DNA from: an uncultured Opitutales bacterium
GTDB lineage: Bacteria > Verrucomicrobiota > Verrucomicrobiia > Opitutales > Seribacteraceae
Assembly: GCA_943789375.1 (NCBI GenBank)
Contig: CALSTX010000012.1
Span: 62,001-126,000, forward strand
Direction of reading: 5' to 3'
DNA: 64,000 nt
A program made the position numbers and the translations under genes. Numbering within the stretch: position 1 is the stretch's first letter; each line of letters starts with the position of its first letter. Under the pieces are notes generated by a model. It was not told the DNA's origin. It worked only from the letters and a program-made list of their open reading frames with translations, and searched no databases. Positions 10,589 through 18,804 of this stretch are shown one piece after another.

Positions 10589-11365
10589 GTGAATACTGCC
10601 ACATTCGCCTTCATACTTTCATTCTCTTCTTTCATTAACATCGGTCTCGCGGAGCGGGAAGATCAAGGGCATGAAAATAATGCTCAACTTGCAGGCCAAT
10701 TCAAATTGGCCATGGCTTGCCTTAATGGGGACGGGTTGGACCGGGACTACAAAAAAGCGGGCAAATGGTTCGAAAAGGCGGCACCACAAGGCCATGCTAT
10801 TTCCCAGTACAATTTAGGGTGGCTCTATGAGACCGGAGCAGGCGGCATCCAAGACTTTACTCTTGCCGCTAAGTGGTACAGGGCAGCAGCAGAGCAGGGA
10901 ATTATTCCTGCCCAGTTTAGTCTAGGACATTTTTATCATAACGGACTCGGAGTACCCCAGGATTATCAAAAAGCAATTCATTTTTACACCCAAGCCGCCG
11001 AACAAGGACATGCCATGGCCCAAAACAACCTGGGTCTTCTTTATCATGCGGGTAAAGGTGTGGATGTAGATTTTTTTCAGGCGATTAAGTGGTACAACCT
11101 GGCAGCTGACCAGGGAATTCCCGAAGCCCAAAACAACCTAGGCTTACTATTTGCCTTCGGACAAGGCATTAGAAAAGATTTAATTAAAGCCTATGCATGG
11201 GCCCTTACTGCTCGATCCAACGGGGTAGACAATCGCCAATTTATCGCTATTTTAAACAAAGACATATCTCGTCAGCAACTTGCAGAGGCACAAAAAATTG
11301 CGGGTAAATTGATTGCCCATGCAACAGCACAAAACCAGATATCGATTAATGCCCGCAGTGAATAA
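10589..11365 (+). CDS. Sel1-repeat secreted protein
   Basis: At least four Sel1-like tetratricopeptide repeats of about 36 residues are visible, for example KWFEKAAPQGHAISQYNLGWLY, KWYRAAAEQGIIPAQFSLG, HFYTQAAEQGHAMAQNNLG and KWYNLAADQGIPEAQNNLG, with a partial last unit. The GTG at 10589 is preceded by AAGG 8 bp upstream and opens a signal-peptide-like stretch (TATFAFILSFSSFINIGLA). An ATG at 10517 without a clear ribosome site would add 24 residues. Sel1 proteins are solenoid scaffolds for protein binding. The specific role is unknown. Confidence 0.8.
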   Translation: MNTATFAFILSFSSFINIGLAEREDQGHENNAQLAGQFKLAMACLNGDGLDRDYKKAGKWFEKAAPQGHAISQYNLGWLYETGAGGIQDFTLAAKWYRAAAEQGIIPAQFSLGHFYHNGLGVPQDYQKAIHFYTQAAEQGHAMAQNNLGLLYHAGKGVDVDFFQAIKWYNLAADQGIPEAQNNLGLLFAFGQGIRKDLIKAYAWALTARSNGVDNRQFIAILNKDISRQQLAEAQKIAGKLIAHATAQNQISINARSE

Positions 11366-11509
11366 TTTAGTAAATATTACTAAGCCTTTTTTTCCATTTG
11401 CTATCTATTATTATTATCCTGAATCACCTTGCCACGCTTGCTGGAATTCCTCCCTTTACCAACTGCCAAAGATTGACCCGAGAGCTATTTCAAAGGAATT
11501 TACTACTGC

Positions 11510-11722
11510 GTGAGCAACTTTAAAAGAATGCATCTCATTGCCGGATCAGTGGCGATCCTATTGCTTCTTTCGTTCTATCCAAAGTTAATCAAAACATTGC
11601 TTCATGACTGGCAATACGGACTTCAGCTCACATCCAGTGTTGCGATTGGAGGTTACATAGCCGGGTGCCTTTTGGTTTTAGTCATAAATTTCATCTGGGT
11701 CATCTTTAGAAAAAAAGACTGA
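11510..11722 (+). CDS. Small two-helix membrane protein, hypothetical
   Basis: A 70-residue protein with a GTG start and two hydrophobic segments (about residues 9-26 and 44-64), a short basic N-terminus and a basic C-terminal tail FRKKD. No family is recognised. It lies about 145 bp after the Sel1 gene on the same strand. The hydrophobic-basic pattern makes it a reasonable inner-membrane protein. The short length leaves room for doubt. Confidence 0.45.
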   Translation: MSNFKRMHLIAGSVAILLLLSFYPKLIKTLLHDWQYGLQLTSSVAIGGYIAGCLLVLVINFIWVIFRKKD

Positions 11723-11885
11723 TTGTAAGTCCTATTTTGCATTGATAAACGATTATGACCGGCTCCGTCATTCATCCTGCCTCAATATAATGGCTCATGA
11801 TCTTGTATTTGCTGCCACAAGCTTATTGAATCCGCTGGCTACGATGATGCGTTGACAAGATAGTTTCATCCTAGAATTATAATGT

Positions 11886-14786
11886 ATGAAAACTTTCCTT
11901 ACTTTACTCTTTTGGTCGACCTTCTTGAGTGTAACTCTTTGGGCAAGCCCACCTGTGCCTTTTATAGGAAAGGTTTCCATACGGCAGGTCAACTATTCTG
12001 GAGATGCCCAATTTACTTTTTCCCTTCACGATGGGAAAGGCACAATTCTTTGGACCAACGGGGAAAAGCCAAGGGAAACCATTAAGGTGCCAGTTCACAA
12101 TGGCCGTTATCATGTTCTTCTCGGCGGTCAGGGTATGACCTCCTTGCCTCCATCATTGTTTTTAAAAAATGAGGATCTCTATCTTCGCGTTGAATTTGAT
12201 AATGAGGACGGCAATGGGCTTCGTCATTTGAAGCCCGACCAATTGATTACCGCCACCCCGCGTGCCCTCGTCGCCGAGGTGGCCAAAGTGGCAAAGGTCT
12301 CCGAAAAAGTCACGGAAGCTGGCATTACGGCTGCCATGCTCTCGCCTTCCCTTCTTGCTGACCTGAACCGCACCGCAGGTATTACCGAAATCACCCGCGA
12401 GATGTTACCCCAGAATGTACTGGATGATCTCAATCGTACCATTGGGGTTGCACAGTTGTCTGCTGAAGTGAACGCCAAGCTAAACCGCGACTTTACCATC
12501 CAGCCCGGTTCCATTTCTAAGTCCCTGCTCGGGGGGGATGTTCTCGGTGATCTAAACCGCACCATCCATTTGCGTGACCTGGCTCCCGAAGTCATTGCAG
12601 ATCTGAACGACTCCATCGCTCCTGGTTCCATCACCCTCGACATGATGGCCAGTGGCGTACGTGCCGATCTGAATCGTACGATTACCAAGAGCATGCTTAG
12701 TCAGGAGATTAAGGAAGACCTAAATCGCACCATCACTCGGGCTATGTTACCTCAGGATGTGAGGGAAGATTTAAATCGTTCGATTGGAGTAGACCAGCTT
12801 TCGAGCGAAGTAGCCGGTGTGTTGAAACCTGTCATTTTCCTAAGCCCTGTGTCCATTATCTCCGTTGGGGGTGTAGGAGCAAAACTTGCCGTGGAAGCTA
12901 GCGGTGGAAACTTATCTTACCAGTGGAAAAAGAATGGGCTGAATCTTGCGGGTGCAACCTCTCGCGTGCTTACTATTTCTGATCTCAATGAATCTCAGCA
13001 CGAAGGAAATTACACTGTGGTGGTCAGTAATATATTTGGCTCAGCTACCAGTTCCGTAGCCCAAATCGATGTCAATGGTAGCACGACCGATGGGCTTATT
13101 GCTTGGTGGAAATTCGATGAAACGGAAGGAGGTATTGCCTACGATTCAAGTGGAAATGGAAACGATGGAAATTTGACGAACGCCCCGACTTGGTCAAAGG
13201 GAAAAATAGGTGGTGCTCTGAGCTTTGATGGAACAGATGACATGGTTCGTACTAACTTAAGTGGTTCCTACAACGAAGATTTTACATGGTCTGCATGGAT
13301 CAAAACAACAGATACGCAAGGAGGAGTTCTTGGGGTATCTGGAGATACTTGGCAAGTTGGCGGTGCATCATTTTACATTTATCAGGGTAGTCCTAAAGTT
13401 GATGTACATTCTGTTGGTGCCAAACTTGGAAACTTGAACTTAAGCTCAAACACTTGGACTCATTATCTTTTAACTGTTGAGGATTCGGGTGGTACAGCCG
13501 ATCCTGTTAGGATATTCGTTAATGGCCTCATAGAAATTAACTCAACTTTGGATTGGTTTAAGTACAACGGGCAAAATTACAATCTACGGATCGCTCATGT
13601 ACCAAATCATGGTGAATATTACGAAGGTCTCATCGACGATGTGCGCATCTACAACCGTGCCTTGTCAGCGTTTGAGGTAAAGTCCTTGTATGAATTAGGT
13701 GAGCAAGCGGTTCCTTCCAGTGGAGCGGGCTCAACCACGGTGGTCAATGGCACGGTTGCGGATGGATCCATCACCACGACTCAACTGAGCGAGCAAATTC
13801 TCAAATATTTAAAGCCAGAGATTACGGCCCAACCGCAGGAACCGACCGTTTTTGCAGATACCAATGCATCCTTATCTGTATCGGCGGAAGGAAAATACCT
13901 GACCTACCAATGGAAAAAGAACGGCACGGCTTTAGCCGGCGAAACCAATGCCACCCTGACCATCACCGATACCAACGCCACCCAACACGATGGCACTTAC
14001 ACCGTGGTGGTGAGCAATGATTTTGGGAGCGTGGAGTCGGGGGAAGCAGATATAGAGGTTTGGAATGTTGGAGATGATGTATCCAATGTAATGTTGTGGT
14101 TGGATGCATCCAATATTGGATCGTTTGAAATTTCCAATACTGTCATCCAAAACTGGCGAGATCTTAGTGCAAATGGAAATGATATGAATATTTCCAATGG
14201 TAACCCCTCACTGACTGAGCAATTAAATGGTAAAACCGTAGCCGTTTACGATGGGGATGATACCACGGCTACCACAAAAAACTTTAGTAATGATTTGGAT
14301 CAAAGCGGGTATTCGATCGTTGCCCTAAGCCGATATGCTGGCAATTCGAGGTTTCGTGTTATTTCTTCTGGTTACAGTGAAGGTTCAAGAAATTGGCTCT
14401 TGGGTCATCATGATGGTAAGCATTCAACTTTTTTTGCTGAAAATTGGGTCGACCCAGGAACGACTGGTGATTTGAACTGGCATATTTTCTCGGTAACCCA
14501 TGAACCCGCAATCTCTTACAATAATGGTGTAGCTCCATTATCATCGTTTTGGCTCAATGGTACGAATCGTGTCCAAAATTCAGGATTATCAAGTGATACT
14601 GCTCCATCACCCTCTGACATTGTGTTTGGCGGTGCTCTAACGACAGAAAAATCCACCTGTGAGGTGGCTGAGTTTATTATGATCGCTGCTGAAATATCTG
14701 ATACGAAACGGCAGCAAGTTGAAGGTTACCTTGCCCACAAATGGGGACTTAGGCCTATCTTAGCCAACAACCACTTTTATAAATAA
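11886..14786 (+). CDS. Large secreted protein: DLNRT repeats, two Ig-like and two LamG-like domains
   Basis: This 966-residue surface or secreted protein starts with a clear signal peptide (MKTFLTLLFWSTFLSVTLWA). Residues about 155-315 hold around eight units of 20-27 residues, each with a DLNRT(I) core. Then come an Ig-like domain (about 314-398, YQWKKNGLNLAG), a LamG/concanavalin-like domain (about 402-605, starting GLIAWWKFDE), a second near-identical Ig-like domain (about 643-725, YQWKKNGTALAG), and a second LamG-like domain (728-965). The end, QQVEGYLAHKWGL, is a motif I associate with Verrucomicrobiota exoproteins. Such proteins usually bind carbohydrates or other cells. The ligand is unknown. 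No anchor or catalytic motif is seen. Confidence 0.8.
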   Translation: MKTFLTLLFWSTFLSVTLWASPPVPFIGKVSIRQVNYSGDAQFTFSLHDGKGTILWTNGEKPRETIKVPVHNGRYHVLLGGQGMTSLPPSLFLKNEDLYLRVEFDNEDGNGLRHLKPDQLITATPRALVAEVAKVAKVSEKVTEAGITAAMLSPSLLADLNRTAGITEITREMLPQNVLDDLNRTIGVAQLSAEVNAKLNRDFTIQPGSISKSLLGGDVLGDLNRTIHLRDLAPEVIADLNDSIAPGSITLDMMASGVRADLNRTITKSMLSQEIKEDLNRTITRAMLPQDVREDLNRSIGVDQLSSEVAGVLKPVIFLSPVSIISVGGVGAKLAVEASGGNLSYQWKKNGLNLAGATSRVLTISDLNESQHEGNYTVVVSNIFGSATSSVAQIDVNGSTTDGLIAWWKFDETEGGIAYDSSGNGNDGNLTNAPTWSKGKIGGALSFDGTDDMVRTNLSGSYNEDFTWSAWIKTTDTQGGVLGVSGDTWQVGGASFYIYQGSPKVDVHSVGAKLGNLNLSSNTWTHYLLTVEDSGGTADPVRIFVNGLIEINSTLDWFKYNGQNYNLRIAHVPNHGEYYEGLIDDVRIYNRALSAFEVKSLYELGEQAVPSSGAGSTTVVNGTVADGSITTTQLSEQILKYLKPEITAQPQEPTVFADTNASLSVSAEGKYLTYQWKKNGTALAGETNATLTITDTNATQHDGTYTVVVSNDFGSVESGEADIEVWNVGDDVSNVMLWLDASNIGSFEISNTVIQNWRDLSANGNDMNISNGNPSLTEQLNGKTVAVYDGDDTTATTKNFSNDLDQSGYSIVALSRYAGNSRFRVISSGYSEGSRNWLLGHHDGKHSTFFAENWVDPGTTGDLNWHIFSVTHEPAISYNNGVAPLSSFWLNGTNRVQNSGLSSDTAPSPSDIVFGGALTTEKSTCEVAEFIMIAAEISDTKRQQVEGYLAHKWGLRPILANNHFYK

Positions 14787-14828
14787 GAAGAGTAGAATTG
14801 AAGGGAAAGGAGTAAAATTTTTCTATCT

Positions 14829-14900
14829 TTAGACGGACAAGTCCAGAAGGTCGGCAATGTCCACCTGTCTGTCATCAAATATTTTATCCAAATCTTTTGC
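14829..14900 (-). pseudogene. Remnant of a BrnA-type antitoxin N-terminus
   Basis: On the minus strand the frame reads DLDKIFDDRQVDIADLLDLS then V and a stop. It resembles the start of BrnA-type antitoxins, where a DxKFD...YLDLSKA segment precedes a ribbon-helix-helix domain. The DNA-binding part is missing and there is no ATG; a TTG could serve. It overlaps the 3' end of the BrnT-like remnant in another frame, as in intact brnTA operons. It is interpreted as a decayed antitoxin gene. Confidence 0.55.
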
Positions 14901-15104
14901 TTAGATAAATTTCACATTCTCCTTTTCTTGCCCAGCGTGCGGAAATAATACGAATTTCATCCTCGCGAATCGTGTAAAAAGCTACCCATGTTTTTCCCTT
15001 CATTTTGGGTAATAGGGAAGGCTTGGATTGTCTCCTGATTTAGCGGAAAGCCCAAACGCGTATGAATCAATCCTAAGTTCTTTAACCTGCTCAAAACAGA
15101 GACA
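14884..15104 (-). pseudogene. Remnant of a BrnT-type toxin, truncated and frameshifted
   Basis: Two minus-strand frames together resemble the C-terminal two thirds of a BrnT RNase toxin. The first, from about 15104 to 15001, reads FEQVKELRIDSYAFGLSAKS. After a frame change near 15000 the second reads KGKTWVAFYTIREDEIRIIS and continues with ARWARKGE. The REDEIRIISAR stretch is the BrnT hallmark. The N-terminal third is missing: homology stops about 18 bp from the 3' end of tRNA-Cys. A BrnA-like remnant follows, in normal toxin-antitoxin order. It is clearly non-functional as written. Confidence 0.6.
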
Positions 15105-15121
15105 TTTATAAAGGTGAGGAA

Positions 15122-15196
15122 TGGAGGCGCGGGCCGGAATCGAACCGGCGAATAGAGGATTTGCAGTCCCCGGCCTTACCACTTGGCTACCGCGCC
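15122..15196 (-). tRNA. tRNA-Cys (GCA)
   Basis: It folds as a standard cloverleaf: acceptor GGCGCGG with CCGCGCC (7 bp), anticodon stem GGGGA/UCCUC with loop CUGCAAA giving anticodon GCA, and T-arm GCCGG/CCGGC around UUCGAUU. The discriminator is U and CCA is encoded. It is followed within about 18 bp by the truncated BrnT remnant. Confidence 0.96.
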
Positions 15197-15441
15197 GTGC
15201 TCCCAAAGGGTAATTTCTTATTGAATCTGTCCTCCCCGAGCAAGCAAAAAGCCGATTGGTACCGATTGCAAATCATCCAGATTCAAATCCATTCCCTCTT
15301 TTATCTTTTAAAAAATCATTGATTTCACCCTACCCATCACGGCAGAATTTATCATGGTTTTCTCACTGAAAGACAATCCGTGTTGTATTTGCCTTTGACC
15401 CAGAGAGCAAGAAAGTCAGAATCTGTGGTGTAACTATTTTT

Positions 15442-16848
15442 ATGTCTTTTATCCACGACAATTTTCTTCTCTCCAATGATCAGGCTGTGCGCCTGTATCA
15501 TGAATATGCCAAGAATGAACCAATTCTTGATTTCCACAACCACCTTCCTCCCGATGAGATCGCCAGCAACCGACGCTTCAACAACCTGGCTGAGGCTTGG
15601 CTCGAAGCCGATCACTACAAATGGCGGGCGATGCGGGCCAATGGAACCCCGGAGGAACTGGTAACGGGAAATGGTGATCCCAAGGAAAAATATTTGGCTT
15701 GGGCTGCGACCATCCCGCATGCCCTTGGTAACCCATTATATCACTGGACCCATCTCGAATTGAGAGGATGCTTTGGTATCGACACGCTGCTGAATCCGGA
15801 AACAGCAGAAGATATTTGGGAGGAAGCAAATGAGAAATTGGCAGACCCAGAGTATTCAGCAAGAGGGATGATTAAGCGCTTTAATGTTAAAGCCCTATGT
15901 ACAACAGATGACCCCACCCTCTCCACTCAGCATCATAAGACGATTGCCCAAGACCTATCCATGCAAACGGTAGTGTTGCCAACTTTCCGCCCTGATCAAT
16001 CCTGGGGAGTCAATCATGCCGAAAACTTTTCGAAATGGGTTTTAAAACTACAGAATATTGCAGATAAGGATATCCACGGATTGAATGATTACCTCGAAGC
16101 CCTCGCTAAGCGTGTAAATCATTTCCATGCTCTTGGCTCCCGATTATCTGACCACGCATTCCCGCAATGCTTTGCCCATTTTCCGGCTGAAGAAGAGGCA
16201 AGAAAAATTTTCGGTGAGGCGATGGAAGGAAAGAGTGCAAATGTGGCTGACACCGAAAAGTTTAGTTCCTTTATCATGCTCTATCTGTGCAAGTTGTACA
16301 AAGCGAAAGACTGGACTATGCAAATTCACCTTGGGGCTATTCGTAATAATTCATCCCGTTTATTTTCATCCTTTGGTCCCGACGCCGGGGGCGACTCGAT
16401 CGGAGATCTGCCACAGGCAGAAAAGATGGGAAGATTTCTTAACAAATTGCAGGAAGAAGATGCCTTACCCCGGACAATTTTCTACAATATTAACCCAGCC
16501 GACAATCTCACTGTTTCCACTATGCTTGCAAATTTCCAGGGAGAAGTAATCGGAAAAATGCAATTGGGTTCTGGGTGGTGGCATCTCGATCAACGAGACG
16601 GGATGGTCGAGCAGTTAGAAACGGTGGCAAATGTGGGCCTGCTTTCAAGGTTTGTCGGAATGCTTACCGATTCCCGTTCCTTTCTGTCCTTCCCCAGACA
16701 TGAATATTTTCGGCGGATTCTCTCCAACCTTTTGGGAGAATGGATGCAAGATGGATTTGTACCGGATGACATTGAGCTCGTGGGTGATATGGTTAAGAGA
16801 ATCTCGTTCCAGAATGCAAAAGATTATCTCAACCTGCCTGAGAAATAA
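15442..16848 (+). CDS. uxaC: Glucuronate/galacturonate isomerase
   Basis: UxaC interconverts D-glucuronate and D-fructuronate, or galacturonate and tagaturonate, the entry step for uronic acid use. At 468 residues it is full length. Seen: ILDFHNHLPPDEI (HxH metal ligands), KALCTTDDP, LPTFRPDQ, MQIHLGAIRNNSSRLFSSFG and the late GMLTDSRSFLSFPRHEYFRRIL, all typical. No uxuA, uxuB or kdgK lies nearby, so the rest of the pathway must be elsewhere. The neighbouring sulfatases suggest use of sulfated, uronate-containing polysaccharides, which is inference. Confidence 0.95.
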   Translation: MSFIHDNFLLSNDQAVRLYHEYAKNEPILDFHNHLPPDEIASNRRFNNLAEAWLEADHYKWRAMRANGTPEELVTGNGDPKEKYLAWAATIPHALGNPLYHWTHLELRGCFGIDTLLNPETAEDIWEEANEKLADPEYSARGMIKRFNVKALCTTDDPTLSTQHHKTIAQDLSMQTVVLPTFRPDQSWGVNHAENFSKWVLKLQNIADKDIHGLNDYLEALAKRVNHFHALGSRLSDHAFPQCFAHFPAEEEARKIFGEAMEGKSANVADTEKFSSFIMLYLCKLYKAKDWTMQIHLGAIRNNSSRLFSSFGPDAGGDSIGDLPQAEKMGRFLNKLQEEDALPRTIFYNINPADNLTVSTMLANFQGEVIGKMQLGSGWWHLDQRDGMVEQLETVANVGLLSRFVGMLTDSRSFLSFPRHEYFRRILSNLLGEWMQDGFVPDDIELVGDMVKRISFQNAKDYLNLPEK

Positions 16849-16925
16849 TTATTTTGAAACTTTTCCGCCTGTGTTTGGTTCTAATGTTCAACTAATTACC
16901 CAAATCCTAAACCAACCAATACACT

Positions 16926-17399
16926 ATGAAAATCACCATTTTTGTACTTTCCATCCTATTATCGTGCTTCTCTTTTGCAGCCAAGCCAGGTAAAGCAAAG
17001 AAAAAAGAAAACTCTGGCGGTGTTCGCCCATCCCGTGAGGAAATGATTAAAAAATTTGATACCGATGGGGATGGAAAATTAAGTGCAGAGGAAAGAGCGG
17101 AAGTGCGAAAAGAGTTCATGGCTAAGGGTAAGTTGCCTCCATTTGTGGTAAAAGAGTTTGATAAGGACGGGGATGGAAAGCTTAATGTAGAAGAAAGATC
17201 GGAAGCACGGGCAAAGATGGCTGACCGAAAAAAAGAAGCTATTAAAGAATTCGATAAGGACGGGGACGGGAAACTTAATGAAGAGGAAAGAAAGGCTGCC
17301 CTAGCCTCCCGCAAAAAGCCTAGGAAAGACAAAAGGTATGCAAAGGGTAAAAAAGGAGGTAAAAAGAAAGACAAAAGCAAAAAAAAGAAGGACTCCTGA
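16926..17399 (+). CDS. Secreted EF-hand protein with Lys-rich tail
   Basis: This 157-residue protein has a signal peptide (MKITIFVLSILLSCFSFAA) and three canonical EF-hand calcium loops: DTDGDGKLSAEE (residues 45-56), DKDGDGKLNVEE (79-90) and DKDGDGKLNEEE (110-121). A strongly basic, glycine- and lysine-rich tail fills about residues 125-157. Calcium binding is well supported by the loop residues. The function is unknown: periplasmic Ca2+ buffering or binding to acidic polymers through the tail are possibilities. A strong terminator follows immediately, so it is likely a single-gene transcript. Confidence 0.85.
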   Translation: MKITIFVLSILLSCFSFAAKPGKAKKKENSGGVRPSREEMIKKFDTDGDGKLSAEERAEVRKEFMAKGKLPPFVVKEFDKDGDGKLNVEERSEARAKMADRKKEAIKEFDKDGDGKLNEEERKAALASRKKPRKDKRYAKGKKGGKKKDKSKKKKDS

Positions 17400-17426
17400 C
17401 TTCCTGTTTATATCCCTACACCTTTT

Positions 17427-17456
17427 AAAGGCCTCTGGTTTCCGGAGGCCTTTTTT
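17427..17456 (+). terminator. Rho-independent terminator after the EF-hand gene
   Basis: The stem AAAGGCCTC pairs with GAGGCCTTT around a short loop and is followed by a run of six T. It lies 28 bp after the stop codon of the EF-hand gene and before proA. Confidence 0.9.
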
Positions 17457-17523
17457 ATAAAATTATTATTGATGGACACGGAATACACTTCACCCCCTTG
17501 CTGACTTCTCCTAAGATATCCCA

Positions 17524-18789
17524 ATGCCTGAAAATTTATTAGAACAGATTGAAACCATCGCCAAGCGTGCCCGTTCTGCTTCCCTCTCTCTTACCGGTGC
17601 GAGTGAAGAAGAAAAGAATCAAGCACTCGAAGCCATTGCCCAAGGTTTAGAATCAAACCGGAAAACTTTGCTCCAAGAAAACAAGCGGGATTTAAATGCG
17701 GCCGAAGATAACGGGCTCAGCCCAGCCATGGTTGACCGCCTCAAGCTCGACGACACCAGGATTGATGCCATGGCCAAAGGAGTTCGGCAACTTATTGACC
17801 TGCCTGACCCGGTGGGGAAAGTGATCGAATCTAAGACCCGGCCCAATGGGCTGGAGATTCGAAAAACAAGAGTTCCTATTGGTGTTATTGGTATTATCTA
17901 TGAATCCCGCCCTAATGTAACCATCGACTGTGCTGGTCTATGTTTAAAATCTGGAAATGCCTCTATTCTCAGGGGGGGTAAAGAAGCCGAATTTTCTAAC
18001 CGGGCCCTGGCTTCGATTATTTCAGGGGCATTAGAGTCATCTTCCTTACCCGATGATGCGGTGCAATTAATTCCAACAACGAAACGAGAAGCCCTCAATC
18101 ATTTATTGACCATGGATGACTACATTCACTGTATCATTCCTCGGGGGGGAGAAGGTCTGATTCGCTTCGTTTCAGAAAATAGCCGTATCCCCGTAATAAA
18201 ACACTACAAGGGAGTTTGTAATTTATTTATCGACGCCACTGCCCAATTAAATATGGCCCAAGACATTGCAGTCTCGGCAAAATGCGGCCGCCCCGGCGTA
18301 TGCAATGCCATTGAAAACCTCGTGGTTGAAAAATCTATTGCCTCTCAATTCCTGCCCGACTGTGCCCGAGCATTGATTGAAAAAGGGTGCAAGATTTTTG
18401 CGGACACGGAAGCCCAATCTATTCTTTCAGGCATGGAGGTTTCTTCGGCTGGAGAAGATGAGTTTGCGGAGGAATTCCTCGATCTTCGCATTGCCATAAA
18501 AGTCGTGGACTCCCTAAGCGAAGGCATTGCTTTCATTAACCAATACGGCAGTGGCCATAGCGAATCCATTATCACGGAAAATCCAGGGAATGCGGAAATG
18601 TTTTTGAACAATGTCGATGCCTCTTCGGTTTATTGGAATGCCAGCACTCGCTACACCGATGGCTTCGAGTTTGGACTGGGGGCTGAGATAGGTATTTCCA
18701 CCGATCGCCTGCACGCACGCGGACCGATGGGATTGGAAGAACTTTGCACCTACAAATACCAAATTATTGGCTCGGGCCAATGGAAGTAA
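17524..18789 (+). CDS. proA: Gamma-glutamyl phosphate reductase
   Basis: ProA reduces gamma-glutamyl phosphate to glutamate semialdehyde in proline synthesis, an NADPH-dependent aldehyde-dehydrogenase-fold reaction. The 421 residues are full length. Seen: IGVIGIIYESRPNVTIDCA, LKSGNASILRGGKEA, and the catalytic cysteine segment KCGRPGVCNAIENLVV near residue 260, followed by GLGAEIGIST and ARGPMGLEELCTYK at the end. proB is not beside it. The dihydroorotase gene begins 15 bp downstream on the same strand and is probably co-transcribed. Confidence 0.96.
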   Translation: MPENLLEQIETIAKRARSASLSLTGASEEEKNQALEAIAQGLESNRKTLLQENKRDLNAAEDNGLSPAMVDRLKLDDTRIDAMAKGVRQLIDLPDPVGKVIESKTRPNGLEIRKTRVPIGVIGIIYESRPNVTIDCAGLCLKSGNASILRGGKEAEFSNRALASIISGALESSSLPDDAVQLIPTTKREALNHLLTMDDYIHCIIPRGGEGLIRFVSENSRIPVIKHYKGVCNLFIDATAQLNMAQDIAVSAKCGRPGVCNAIENLVVEKSIASQFLPDCARALIEKGCKIFADTEAQSILSGMEVSSAGEDEFAEEFLDLRIAIKVVDSLSEGIAFINQYGSGHSESIITENPGNAEMFLNNVDASSVYWNASTRYTDGFEFGLGAEIGISTDRLHARGPMGLEELCTYKYQIIGSGQWK

Positions 18790-18804
18790 CTAAGCCTGCC
18801 CATC

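Noticed and set aside
11313-11513. Small ORF after the Sel1 gene
   Set aside because: It overlaps the Sel1 coding end in another frame and the peptide has an unlikely composition. The 70-residue membrane ORF at 11510 is the better candidate.
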